DNA of 64,000 nt from Algoriphagus sp. AGSA1. GTDB taxonomy: Bacteria > Bacteroidota > Bacteroidia > Cytophagales > Cyclobacteriaceae. The stretch lies in the NCBI RefSeq assembly GCF_021390545.1, contig NZ_JAJUWR010000009.1, positions 124,001-188,000 of the forward strand. Direction: 5' to 3'. Positions within the stretch are counted from its first letter, which is position 1; every line of letters starts with the position of its first letter. A program made the translations under genes and the position numbers. The notes under the pieces are model-generated. The model was not told where the DNA came from, searched no databases, and saw only the letters and a list, made by a program, of their open reading frames with translations. Of this stretch, positions 18,254-26,395 are shown piece after piece.

Positions 18254-18347
18254 TAGGGCTTGCTGAAAAACCGTCCGCATGAAAAACGGATTAATCCTTC
18301 AAAATGATTGATCCTGATCTGTTACTGACGTTTTTCGGCATGTCCTA
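18254..18347. repeat. MITE-like element, copy 1 (about 94 bp)
   Basis: Terminal inverted repeats, TAGGGCTTGCTGAAAAAC at the left and the complement of TAGGACATGCCGAAAAAC at the right, bound a short non-coding core. The core shares a CTTCAAAATGAT-type stretch and flanking order with a second copy at 58121-58212. No transposase is inside, as expected of a non-autonomous element. Confidence 0.65.
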
Positions 18348-18358
18348 ACCAAATGAGT

Positions 18359-18754
18359 TTAGGTATGATCTGTAATGGATTCTACCAGAACTTCCTCTCC
18401 GTTTTTATCATAATAGGTACAGGTCATTTTATCTATGATTACCATCCATTTTTCAACACCGTACCTAGCGGCATCTTGACAGAAAGTTTGATAATCTGAT
18501 TTGCCTTGTTGGTGTGCGGTAAGCTCAATTCTAAATTGATCTATGTTAGCTTCACTGGCTATTTCCAGTGGAGCATACTTGGCAGGTGAAGTGACTTCAC
18601 GGTCTTCCGCATCAAAATATACGGTGTGACCATCAAAGACAAAGGTCTCATAATATTTCACGCCTAATAATTGTAATTCGTGGACGAATGAAGGGAAATC
18701 TGCCCCTGTTTGGGCTTTATTCTGAGCTGTTTCTATCTGATCTAGTGTTAACAT
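18359..18754 (-). CDS. DUF1398 family protein
   Basis: A 131-residue soluble protein. The order TLDQIETAQNK, GADFPSFVHELQLLGVKYYETFV, GHTVYF, SPAKYAPLEIA, HQQGKSDYQTFCQDAARYGVEKW and KMTCTYYDKNGEEVLVE matches DUF1398, a family sometimes labelled phage envelope protein without experimental support. No catalytic motif is visible. It is monocistronic and close to a MITE-like repeat. Confidence 0.88.
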   Translation of the reverse strand: MLTLDQIETAQNKAQTGADFPSFVHELQLLGVKYYETFVFDGHTVYFDAEDREVTSPAKYAPLEIASEANIDQFRIELTAHQQGKSDYQTFCQDAARYGVEKWMVIIDKMTCTYYDKNGEEVLVESITDHT

Positions 18755-18943
18755 TTCATTGCTGGGTTAATTAGATTATAATACATGTGTTTAACTGGCA
18801 GCGATACCAGGAAGCAATAATCAATTTGTAAGCCTATTGAGGAATCTTTGATATCTTGCCTTAAAAACACCTTCACAGACGGTAGTATAACTTCATAAAG
18901 GATGCCTGAAGTGATTTCTATTAATCCGGGAACGTGAAACTAA

Positions 18944-18976
18944 GTCAAAATATCCCCGATTTAAGGATATTTTGAC
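18944..18976. other. Perfect 12-bp stem-loop in intergenic region
   Basis: GTCAAAATATCC (18944-18955) and GGATATTTTGAC (18965-18976) pair perfectly around a 9-base loop. It lies in the 352-base gap between two divergent genes, about 130 bases before the next ATG. There is no T-tract. It could be an operator, a small RNA element or a repeat. Nothing else is evident in 18755-19106. Confidence 0.5.
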
Positions 18977-19106
18977 CTGTGTAGAATATACATTTGGTTG
19001 ATAGCAATTGGCAGCTCTTCGTTTTTGACATATAGGAAGTTTCTTTTCTGAATCCTTCCAGTGGAACGATTGTTGGCTTTAGTATTACTTTCTAAACCAT
19101 AGTACC

Positions 19107-19334
19107 ATGCTGATAATCAATAATGAACCGACAGATATTTATTCTCTGTTGCTTTTAGGGAAAAAGAAAGATGATGTGGATAAGAGAACCACACGCAAAA
19201 CCCCGGGTAATCCTGAAGGAGCTAAACCGCCCAAAAAAGAAGATTACAATAAGATCGAAAGAGAGAACGACCGTAAAAACGATGTGCAGGAAGAGACTGT
19301 CGATAACGAGGAAAGGGATAAAAACAAGCGCTAA
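19107..19334 (+). CDS. Small charged hypothetical protein
   Basis: A 75-residue, very hydrophilic Lys/Glu/Asp/Asn-rich sequence after the first 20 residues (MLIINNEPTDIYSLLLLGKK). No domain is recognised and it is probably disordered. The stop codon abuts the stop of the convergent gene with no gap. It is plausible as a stress-type disordered protein because of its biased composition and clean start, but low complexity also makes a chance frame possible. Confidence 0.5.
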   Translation: MLIINNEPTDIYSLLLLGKKKDDVDKRTTRKTPGNPEGAKPPKKEDYNKIERENDRKNDVQEETVDNEERDKNKR

Positions 19335-19658
19335 TTAATTCGCAGAGTTGTTTTTTTCTGAGTCATCCGGGTTTTCGCTGTTTTTTTCTATAATCGTTTC
19401 CAGCTTTTCCGCTCTTTTGTGATCACCTGCCCACTCATATAGCTTGGATGCCTTTTCCCCGGCTTTTTCCACTATGCCGGTAGAGTCTTTTTTTGCAAGC
19501 CATCCAATAAATCTCCGCATGAATTTAATGTAGGGTGACATGAGCAAAGCGGCAAGGGCGATCAGGAGCCAACCTAGCGGAATGAATGGCACTACCATAC
19601 AAACCAGTCCAGCAATGAAAATCAGAAAAGCGATGGCAGGTATTATATATTTTTTCAC
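19335..19658 (-). CDS. Small two-helix membrane protein
   Basis: A 107-residue protein with two hydrophobic segments (about residues 4-25 and 28-46: IPAIAFLIFIAGLVCMVVPFIPLGWLLIALAALLMSP overall pattern) and a hydrophilic C-terminal tail. The VPF-IPLGW-LL-ALA turn resembles PGPGW/DUF454-like small membrane proteins. No function can be assigned. Its last codon is directly adjacent to that of the convergent small gene. Confidence 0.75.
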   Translation of the reverse strand: MKKYIIPAIAFLIFIAGLVCMVVPFIPLGWLLIALAALLMSPYIKFMRRFIGWLAKKDSTGIVEKAGEKASKLYEWAGDHKRAEKLETIIEKNSENPDDSEKNNSAN

Positions 19659-19727
19659 GTTTATTAGTACGTTTCCTCTCTTTGAAAAGATTACATTTCT
19701 ACTTGAAAAATAGTTAAAAAAAACAGT

Positions 19728-20579
19728 TTAATGCCCAGGCTCCCATATCAACCTTACAAAAGAACTTAGACGTTCATTTCCCTTGTGGACCGGAATACCA
19801 GCTACTATGCCTACCAGGAGACTTTCGCTCAAAGCTACCCTCATCTGAGGGCGCATCACTGTCTTGACGTTATTATCGTGTAGCGTTTGATTGACCTCAA
19901 TACCGATAAAATTCCTGGTACCGGAGATCATGTAGTGAAAACTAGTATTGATATCATAGGTCATGTGCATCTGCTTTTGGACAAAATCCTGGTGAAACAT
20001 CGGGCCGGTATAGATAAGTGTATGGTAATTGGTGCCCCATCGTTTGGCGACCACCAAGAAGGGATTATAAACATTCCCTTTGATCAAAGGATTGCCAAAG
20101 TTCCTGAAGTCAGATAATTCAAATTCATTGATATAGCCCAGTGCCATAGAGGTGGCTAGAGGAGCGTTGACCAAGAATGTCCACTGCGCTGCAAGTTTGA
20201 GACTGTTTAATTGGTTGGAAGGGATCGAGTCCCGTTCGGTTCCGTTGATAGGTGCATAAAAGGTAAGGGGCAATTCTACTTCCAAGCCCAGACGGTTTAT
20301 AGGCGCCCATTCGTATTCGACGAGCGCTTCATAAGAATCAAATTTTAGATTGTCGGTCAGCCCCAGCCCCACATTCCATTCTTTTTCTCCTTTTCTTGCG
20401 CCCAGATCCCTGATCAAGTCTATATATAGCGGCTCTGCATGTAGTACCTTGTCAGGTTCTTTTTGTTCTTCAATCTGGTGTATATAGATGCTGTCCTTTT
20501 CAGCATTGGTGATTTGGGCAATAGAATTATTCATGGATACCAATAGCAATAGGGATAGTAGTAAATAGTTGAGATTCAC
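19728..20579 (-). CDS. Outer-membrane-type protein of the HAEPLYIDL family
   Basis: A 283-residue protein with a signal peptide (about 1-22, ending NSIAQ) and alternating beta strands to the C-terminus, as in an outer-membrane barrel. The motif HAEPLYIDLIRDLGARKGE near residue 45 defines a Bacteroidota family that is often given the wrong name phosphoribosylformylglycinamidine synthase; it has none of that enzyme's motifs. In relatives it tends to occur near efflux or metal-related genes, but here the only co-directional neighbour is a small hypothetical gene about 200 bases upstream. The function is unknown. Confidence 0.85.
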   Translation of the reverse strand: MNLNYLLLSLLLLVSMNNSIAQITNAEKDSIYIHQIEEQKEPDKVLHAEPLYIDLIRDLGARKGEKEWNVGLGLTDNLKFDSYEALVEYEWAPINRLGLEVELPLTFYAPINGTERDSIPSNQLNSLKLAAQWTFLVNAPLATSMALGYINEFELSDFRNFGNPLIKGNVYNPFLVVAKRWGTNYHTLIYTGPMFHQDFVQKQMHMTYDINTSFHYMISGTRNFIGIEVNQTLHDNNVKTVMRPQMRVALSESLLVGIVAGIPVHKGNERLSSFVRLIWEPGH

Positions 20580-20780
20580 GGATTAGTTGGTTTTTGTATG
20601 GGATGATAGAAATAAGAAATTCTACTGGTGATCGTGGAAAAATGCCTCTCTAAATGGAAGTGTGTAAACACAATTGTCCTCATAGGCATATTTCTCCAAC
20701 AATTCTTTCATCAGAATGAAGTTTTGCTTGTTAGGGATAGTAGAAAGTCCCTAGGTTGTTGAAGCCTTTGGGAAAGACAA

Positions 20781-21167
20781 TCAGCAGTTAGGAGGAGGGG
20801 AGTCAAGCTCGGAAAATCCAAATGAGAGCTTAATTCTCGGATCGGAGAATTGGATTTTGGAACTTATTGAAAAGTTGTAGAGCCTGCTTTGCTCAACTGC
20901 ATCAGTGTGGATGAGGTCTGTTTTTGGAGAGATTTTCTTGTTTTGGTCGTCCCCATCAGGATCGTCGAATTCTTCGAAGGTGTCCTCGAATCCGAGAATG
21001 GTTTCTACGAGGACTTCGATCATGCTCTCTTGATCATTGATGCTGAGATCCTCCGCTATATGATTGGATTCAGGGTCGGGAGTGTCCGCACTGATATTCA
21101 GTATATAGATGCCCATCAGCACCCATACGAGTTTTAAAATTGCACTATTTCGTAAGTGGACGATCAC
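20781..21167 (-). CDS. Hypothetical protein with N-terminal membrane segment
   Basis: A 128-residue protein with a hydrophobic N-terminus (NSAILKLVWVLMGIYILNIS) that could be a signal peptide or anchor, an acidic middle (EDTFEEFDDPDGDD) and a Pro-rich C-terminus ending SPPPNC. No domain is recognised. It lies upstream of, and on the same strand as, the HAEPLYIDL-family gene, which suggests they may be co-expressed. Family members of similar size and acidic centre accompany such genes in Bacteroidota as far as I recall, but that is not verified here. Confidence 0.6.
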   Translation of the reverse strand: MIVHLRNSAILKLVWVLMGIYILNISADTPDPESNHIAEDLSINDQESMIEVLVETILGFEDTFEEFDDPDGDDQNKKISPKTDLIHTDAVEQSRLYNFSISSKIQFSDPRIKLSFGFSELDSPPPNC

Positions 21168-21294
21168 GCTGCAATATTAGGGAATTTTCCTTTTGCGAAA
21201 TACTTCAGGTTGGTTACTTTTCTTCTAGACATTCATCTATTGAGTCTTCCTTGTATTTGATCCAAAATTTTTTCAGCGAAAGGGCATGTTATTG

Positions 21295-22350
21295 TCATTC
21301 CAGCCCTGAAAACTGAAATGGAGCTGCGGTTTGAAAGTCTTGAGATGACTCCCCGGAATAATTCTCGTTATTATCCAGAGCCAACTTACGGACTTGGGCG
21401 TTTTCGCTGAAATCAATTTTGCTGAATTCTACCCAGACTACATTGGGGTTTAGTACATTGTCAAAGTAGTAAACAAGGTTTTTTTGATCGGACACTGTTC
21501 TCCATCGGGTAGATGAAATATTGGGTTCTGAGGCAGATGAAATCCCGAATGGAACTGAACAATTTCGGATTACACTGAAGACGCTGGGAATCACCACTTT
21601 CATATCATCTGTTTTGGGAATGGCATCTATATAATAGGACGCACGTACAAAGCGGTCGGCAGCCCGGTTGGTACCTGGAAGCATTATGGTGCCGGGAATA
21701 CCTTTCCAGTACGAGTTGATTGCCAATTGTTCTTCAAAGACAGGCGAATTGGTCATAGCCACATAAGACATGTCCTGGTGGATTACCAGTTTTCCACCTA
21801 TGTATTCAAAGATTGCATTGTTTCCTATTTTGTCTGAAATGGAAAGATGTACGGTGGTAAATTTATCGGTGCCCGGAATGAATGAGGAGACCACCACAAA
21901 TTCCTCCTTGCCCAATGCTTCTACAGCTTCCTGTACTGTTGAAAAATTATCCAGTACATATTGGAGCCATAGTGAAATAGCCAGTCCCGGCTGATCTGTG
22001 TCTTTTTGAAAATCAGGATATTCAGACTCTACCAACCATAATAAATTGCCTACAAGTCCCATTTCATTCATGCCGTCGGCAGAAGCGATGTCCCAGGAGC
22101 TGGTCACCACACTTCCATAGCGGGATTTCCATTTTACGGAGGAAGCGCCCACCTCACCGGTTCTATCCATTCCTCTAGGGAAGATCCAAAGATTGGCAGG
22201 GATGTCGTCTTTCCAATCCATGGACCGTGCAGTGACTATTGTCCCATTGGGTCCCTGATATACCACTCTGGTACAGGCTGGACTATTCTCGATAACCAGC
22301 AAAGAAAACAGCAAGAATAGCGGTAAAAATAAGTGGATACGATTTTTCAT
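21295..22350 (-). CDS. Exported linear amide C-N hydrolase (choloylglycine hydrolase family)
   Basis: A 351-residue N-terminal-nucleophile hydrolase with a signal peptide ending just before Cys26 (ENSPACTRVVY). In this family Cys becomes the N-terminal nucleophile after processing; the following TARSMDW (Arg and Asp ligands), DGMNEMGLVGNLLWL and MTNSPVF blocks agree. Members cleave penicillin V, conjugated bile salts or acyl-homoserine lactones. The exported form in an environmental Bacteroidota member is more likely to act on acyl amides or lactones than on bile salts, but that is inference. It is monocistronic. Confidence 0.93.
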   Translation of the reverse strand: MKNRIHLFLPLFLLFSLLVIENSPACTRVVYQGPNGTIVTARSMDWKDDIPANLWIFPRGMDRTGEVGASSVKWKSRYGSVVTSSWDIASADGMNEMGLVGNLLWLVESEYPDFQKDTDQPGLAISLWLQYVLDNFSTVQEAVEALGKEEFVVVSSFIPGTDKFTTVHLSISDKIGNNAIFEYIGGKLVIHQDMSYVAMTNSPVFEEQLAINSYWKGIPGTIMLPGTNRAADRFVRASYYIDAIPKTDDMKVVIPSVFSVIRNCSVPFGISSASEPNISSTRWRTVSDQKNLVYYFDNVLNPNVVWVEFSKIDFSENAQVRKLALDNNENYSGESSQDFQTAAPFQFSGLE

Positions 22351-22667
22351 GGGAAGTTGAATAAAGATGTGATGTAAAAATTTATTGATGATTTATCATC
22401 GAATTACTGAATCATATTCTACAACTATGTAAGAGTGGATAATATAGTAAAAATCCCTGTAAGTAGCTGATTAGATACGTGTTTTAGTTGTCTTAATTAA
22501 CAGATTCATTCTGGGAATTAACTGCGAACCACAATGGTAGTAATGAATTTGGTTCGGAGAGGAAAGCTTTTTGCCATCAAGGCCTGATATTTTATCATAA
22601 GCAATACCAATACGGATAGCTATAGGAGACATTTAGTCTATATAGTGATTACCGTGAAATAAAGATC
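22351..22667. other. Intergenic region without a gene
   Basis: About 317 AT-rich bases between divergent genes. No open frame with a recognisable product, hairpin or repeat was found. Confidence 0.5.
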
Positions 22668-22675
22668 TACTTTTG
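22668..22675 (+). promoter_or_regulatory. Bacteroidota -7 promoter box
   Basis: TACTTTTG matches TAnnTTTG, 21 bases before the ATG of the J-domain/KTSC gene. Transcription would then start just before the ATG, supporting 22697 rather than the in-frame TTG at 22673 as the start. Confidence 0.6.
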
Positions 22676-22696
22676 CACCCGCAAATAAAACACTAC

Positions 22697-23146
22697 ATGA
22701 AGCGCATCAACGAATACAAGAAACTTTTCGGAGTGGGAAAAGAAATCGATCTGGCCACGCTCAAAAAGACCTACCGAAATCTGGTGAAGGAGTGGCATCC
22801 CGACAAATTTCAGGATGGGGATGCTTTGAAAGTAGAGGCTGAACTGCAAAGCCGGAGGATTATCGACGGCTATCATTTTTTGGTAAGCATAGCACCGGAG
22901 ACTCATGAGGCAAACCGGGCGGCCTACACTGAGACAATCAATGGTGCTGGCATTGTCGATTATCATCACAAGGGCATGGTTTTGGAAATCACCTTTGTGG
23001 ATGGATCTACTTACGAGTACTTTGGTGTGACTTCGACTATCTTTCAGAAAATGATCAACAGTGATAAGATCAACCGTTTTGCCAAGCGGGCCATTTATCC
23101 CAATTATATCCATAGAAAGACAAAGAAGAGCACGGAGGTGGAGTAA
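22697..23146 (+). CDS. J-domain/KTSC fusion protein
   Basis: A 149-residue protein that joins two small domains. Residues 1-65 form a DnaJ-type J domain (YKKLFGVGKEIDLATLKKTYRNLVKEWHPDKF) with the HPD motif at 34-36 that stimulates the Hsp70 ATPase. Residues about 88-142 form a KTSC domain (VLEITFVDGSTYEYFGVTS..F..M..S.KINRFAKRAIYPNY), a small RNA/nucleic-acid-associated or tail-associated domain of unclear function. The start is set by the nearby -7 box. The pairing suggests a client-specific Hsp70 co-chaperone. It is followed 83 bases later by the dioxygenase gene. Confidence 0.88.
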   Translation: MKRINEYKKLFGVGKEIDLATLKKTYRNLVKEWHPDKFQDGDALKVEAELQSRRIIDGYHFLVSIAPETHEANRAAYTETINGAGIVDYHHKGMVLEITFVDGSTYEYFGVTSTIFQKMINSDKINRFAKRAIYPNYIHRKTKKSTEVE

Positions 23147-23229
23147 GAGTTTTCAACCTTTTACCTGGGACTAGAAGTAAGATCTAGGATTTTTTGTAAA
23201 TTTTCACCTATACATGAAATCTCCCGAAA

Positions 23230-23967
23230 ATGCTCTCAACACAGGAAATCGAATTTTTGGACACACATGGTTATCTTGATTTAGGCCAACTATTAAGCAA
23301 AGATCAAATCTTACAAGTCAATGACCGAATTGACGAATTGCTGCAGTTGGAAGGAGAACAAGCAGGGGCAGAACTTTCAGAGTCAAAATACATCCGCCAC
23401 CCAAAAGAAGAAGGGGCAGACCGTCTGGCTGACTTGGTCAACAAAGGGGCTGTTTTCGATGTGTTTTACACTCATCCTCGTGTGCTGGCGGGTATTGAAG
23501 CCGTATTGGGCCAGGCTTATAAATTATCCTCCCTCAATTACCGGGCTGCCAAACCCACTAAAGGGCTTCAAAAACTTCACGTGGATTGGAAAAACACGGT
23601 GGTAAATGGTTCTTACCAGGTTTGTAACAGTATTTGGCTTTTGGATGATTTCACACCCCATAATGGGGCCACCCGAATCGTACCCAAATCCCACAAATGG
23701 AGTAGCTTGCCTGATGAAGTGATGGCAGATCCTTTTGACAGGCATCCCGAAGAAACAAGGATCATAGCCCCAGCAGGTTCGGTTTTTATCTTCAACTCAC
23801 ACGTATGGCATGGAGGTACAACCAATCAAACGCAACAGGTGCGGAGGAGTATCCATAGTTATTTCTGTACAAGTGCGCAACCTCAACAGATTGACCAAAA
23901 AAAGTACATCACTGAAGAAACCTTCCAGAGGATTGGGCAAAAGGGACGAGAGATTTTGGATGTTTGA
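23230..23967 (+). CDS. Phytanoyl-CoA dioxygenase family protein
   Basis: A 245-residue Fe(II)/2-oxoglutarate-dependent oxygenase of the PhyH family. The iron-binding triad is visible: His117 and Asp119 in LHVDW and the distal His194 in HVWHGGTTNQ, with the 2-oxoglutarate-binding Arg at about 205 (VRRSIHSYF). The WLLDDFTPHNGATRIVPKSHKW stretch is typical. Substrates in this family range from fatty acyl-CoA to small metabolites, so the substrate is undetermined. It may be co-transcribed with the upstream J-domain gene. Confidence 0.92.
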   Translation: MLSTQEIEFLDTHGYLDLGQLLSKDQILQVNDRIDELLQLEGEQAGAELSESKYIRHPKEEGADRLADLVNKGAVFDVFYTHPRVLAGIEAVLGQAYKLSSLNYRAAKPTKGLQKLHVDWKNTVVNGSYQVCNSIWLLDDFTPHNGATRIVPKSHKWSSLPDEVMADPFDRHPEETRIIAPAGSVFIFNSHVWHGGTTNQTQQVRRSIHSYFCTSAQPQQIDQKKYITEETFQRIGQKGREILDV

Positions 23968-24140
23968 GAAGGTAATTCCTTTGTATTAAAGGAAGGAGAA
24001 GAATGGGCAGTAGTGAAAGTTCTGATCCTGCTGGAATAGCCTGAGGATATGTCCGTTCCATTCTTTATTTCTTCCTGTTGTTCATCCGCTCTTCACATTT
24101 TCCAATTCTTTAATGCAATATGGAGGCGTCCAGGAATACT

Positions 24141-24506
24141 TTAATGTCCAGGGTGCTCTCTGGATTGTTTTATTCCCTCTATGTTATCGGCTGCCCAGTC
24201 AGAGAGACTATGGATATGAGGTAGAAGTGATTTTCCTCTTTCCGTTAGCTTGTATTCTACCTTGGGAGGTATTTCCGGAAAAATCGTACGATGTACCAAT
24301 CCATCGGATTCAAGTTTTCTCAAGGTAACCGTCAGCATCTTCTGGGAAATATCCCCCATCGATTTTTGAAGCTCATTGAACCTCATGGTTTCTTCTTCTC
24401 CTAGGATCAGGATTACCAGAATCGACCATTTGTCCCCAATGCGGTCTAGTACTGTACGAATAGGGCAGTTTTCTGAACTTCGATAATATTCTAATATTTT
24501 TCCCAT
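24141..24506 (-). CDS. HxlR family transcriptional regulator
   Basis: A 121-residue winged-helix regulator with the HxlR pattern: the Cys in ENCPIRTVLDRIGDKWSILVI, MRFNELQKSMGDISQKMLTVTLRKLESDGLV and the YKLTERGKSL wing. The N-terminal Cys is often a redox or electrophile sensor in this family. It is divergently transcribed from an NmrA-type quinone oxidoreductase-like gene, the same arrangement as QorR/YtfH-type regulators, which supports regulation of that gene. A perfect palindrome in the shared intergenic region is a candidate operator. Confidence 0.93.
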   Translation of the reverse strand: MGKILEYYRSSENCPIRTVLDRIGDKWSILVILILGEEETMRFNELQKSMGDISQKMLTVTLRKLESDGLVHRTIFPEIPPKVEYKLTERGKSLLPHIHSLSDWAADNIEGIKQSREHPGH

Positions 24507-24600
24507 GGTATATGCTTGATTTTCAATAATAATAACCTGCAGGTAACTAGCTTACTTAGCAGTGCCTTCTTGTGAAATAGCGAACTCCCTAATACATTTG

Positions 24601-24617
24601 AGTTACTAAAAGTAACT
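24601..24617. promoter_or_regulatory. Candidate HxlR operator
   Basis: AGTTACT, three bases, then AGTAACT form a perfect 7-base inverted repeat between the divergent hxlR and nmrA-like genes. A second palindrome, ACCTGCAGGT at 24535-24544, lies nearer hxlR, and GGTAACT/AGCTTACT half-sites follow it. HxlR proteins bind GTACn-type palindromes, so these are good candidates. Confidence 0.5.
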
Positions 24618-24661
24618 TAAAATCTTTTGGTAATCTACTTTACGACCTTAATACTTTAAAC

Positions 24662-25543
24662 ATGAGCAAAATCCTAATAACAGGTGCTTCCGGCCATTTC
24701 GGCATGTCCACCATTAATTTTCTTATTGAAAAAGGAGTTCCGGCATCTTCTATCACAGGACTTGTACGGGATGAGTCCAAAGCAAAGAATCTCAGCGATA
24801 AGGGGATCAACATAAAGGTCGGCGATTATGCTGACTACCAAAGTTTGGTCACCGCATTTCAAGGAGTAGATAAACTTCTATTGATTTCGGGAACTGACAT
24901 CAGCAATCGTGCTTCTCAGCATAGAAATGTAATCAATGCGGCAAAAGAAGCAGGTGTAAAGCATGTGTTATATACCAGTTTTGAGCGAAAAAATGAAAGT
25001 GATGATTCGCCTATGGCTCTTCTAGCCCAATCTCATATAGAAACCGAAAAGGCACTTAAAGAGAGTGGGTTGAACTATACTATATTCAGGAATAACCTAT
25101 ACTTGGACGTCATTCCACTTTTTGTCGGACAGCAGGTTTTGGAAACGGGTATATACTTTCCTGCGGGACAGGGAAAAGTTGCGTTTGCGGCCCGTGAAAA
25201 TCTTGCTGAAGCAACTGCTAATGTGCTGATGGAAACAGGCCATGAAAACAAGGAATATGCAATGAATAACATAGAGAGCTACACCTTCCAATCAGTTGCC
25301 GATGAACTTTCAGCATGGACAGGGAATAAAGTTTCCTATGTAAGTCCAAGCAAGGAAGATTATCGTGAAACACTTACAAACGCAGGAGTGCCTGCGGAGT
25401 ATATAGGAATGTTCTCCAGTTTTGCCGAAGCGATCAAGCAAGGTGAATTTGAAAGTGTGAACTCAGACCTGGAGACTTTACTGGGCAAAAAACCCGTTTC
25501 TTTGAAAGAATATCTGACCCAGACTTATGGAGGGATTAAATAG
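24662..25543 (+). CDS. NmrA-family NAD(P)-binding oxidoreductase (SDR atypical)
   Basis: A 293-residue protein with the dinucleotide-binding motif G8-x-x-G11-x-x-G14 in ILITGASGHFG, the LVRDESKAKNL and VKVGDYADY-like segment, and the DKLLLISGTDISNR and VKHVLYTSFER blocks of NmrA/YtfG-like NAD(P)H:quinone oxidoreductases. The classical YxxxK catalytic motif is absent, as in this subfamily. With the divergent HxlR gene it resembles the QorB/YtfG quinone-stress module. A hairpin terminator follows the stop. Confidence 0.92.
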   Translation: MSKILITGASGHFGMSTINFLIEKGVPASSITGLVRDESKAKNLSDKGINIKVGDYADYQSLVTAFQGVDKLLLISGTDISNRASQHRNVINAAKEAGVKHVLYTSFERKNESDDSPMALLAQSHIETEKALKESGLNYTIFRNNLYLDVIPLFVGQQVLETGIYFPAGQGKVAFAARENLAEATANVLMETGHENKEYAMNNIESYTFQSVADELSAWTGNKVSYVSPSKEDYRETLTNAGVPAEYIGMFSSFAEAIKQGEFESVNSDLETLLGKKPVSLKEYLTQTYGGIK

Positions 25544-25567
25544 TATGTAAGGAAAATTTAAAAAACA

Positions 25568-25597
25568 GAGGCTACCTCGAAAAGTTGAGGTGGCCTC
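25568..25597. terminator. Hairpin between convergent genes
   Basis: GAGGCTACCTC (25568-25578) pairs with GAGGTGGCCTC (25587-25597) with one G-T pair, loop of 8. The T-tract is weak. The position between two convergent genes suits a bidirectional terminator. Confidence 0.6.
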
Positions 25598-25669
25598 TCA
25601 TTTAAATAAACAGGGTAACTTCAGTTTTCTATGGTTCAGGTTGTTTGTTGATCTAGAAGTTGCTTGGAT

Positions 25670-26332
25670 TTAAAAATTCAGGAATGTGATGATATTCAGT
25701 TGATTTCGGGAAGAATTATTGGTGGATTGATTCATCATGCCCATTTCTGTTCTGGCTTTTTGTGAAAACCTGTAGCCAATCCCTCCATAAAGCCTGTTTC
25801 TGTCGAAGTAGGTTTTTTCGGTGTTCATGAAGATTTCGTTATAGGCGGATAAATACAGCGTTTGGTCTGTTAGCTGATTTTTGTTCAAAGCCACATTCAG
25901 CCCCATAAAGTACCGTAGCCTCAGTCTAAAGTCATCTCCAAAAAAGCGCTGTTCGAATCTATAGCGATGTTGCAAAGCAAAGCGACCAAAGGTTTGTCTG
26001 GTAATAAATTGCTGATAGATACGGTTTTCGTTAAACTCGGTTTTTATGTCTGTACCCCCAATATAGGGTTCGGTGTAGATGAAAGCATATCCTAGCAAGA
26101 TGTTATTGTTGTTTTCTGAGAGATTATATCCTATTCCAGTCCTCAAAAGAAGTTGCTCTGTATCGCCTATAAAATTATAGCTACGATACTGAACTTCATG
26201 ATGCCAGTTAAACTTGGAATTGATTTTTTTGTCACCAAAATAGATCAGCCAGTTACCTGTTTCGGTATTTTGGGCCAGAAGTGATAATGGAACGAAAAGT
26301 ATTGCGAATAGAATTTTTTTCATGTTTTCCAA
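25670..26332 (-). CDS. DUF2490 outer-membrane protein
   Basis: A 220-residue protein with a signal peptide (ending LLAQ) and an all-beta remainder with alternating aromatic residues. NTETGNWLIYFGDKKIN at the start of the mature part and the QHRYRFEQRFF stretch match DUF2490, a family of predicted small outer-membrane barrels of unknown function. The C-terminal residue is Phe, as is usual for barrel proteins. It lies downstream of the glycosyl-hydrolase gene on the same strand (gap 63 bases), so co-transcription is possible. Confidence 0.88.
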   Translation of the reverse strand: MENMKKILFAILFVPLSLLAQNTETGNWLIYFGDKKINSKFNWHHEVQYRSYNFIGDTEQLLLRTGIGYNLSENNNNILLGYAFIYTEPYIGGTDIKTEFNENRIYQQFITRQTFGRFALQHRYRFEQRFFGDDFRLRLRYFMGLNVALNKNQLTDQTLYLSAYNEIFMNTEKTYFDRNRLYGGIGYRFSQKARTEMGMMNQSTNNSSRNQLNIITFLNF

Positions 26333-26395
26333 ATTGACTAGCTCAGCACTAGGTCTATACTTTTCGCTTATTTTTTTAGATAGATGTTTTCCTGG

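Noticed and set aside
22673..22696. TTG start eight codons upstream for the J-domain/KTSC gene
   Set aside because: The TTG lies at the -7 promoter box, so it would be upstream of the expected transcription start.
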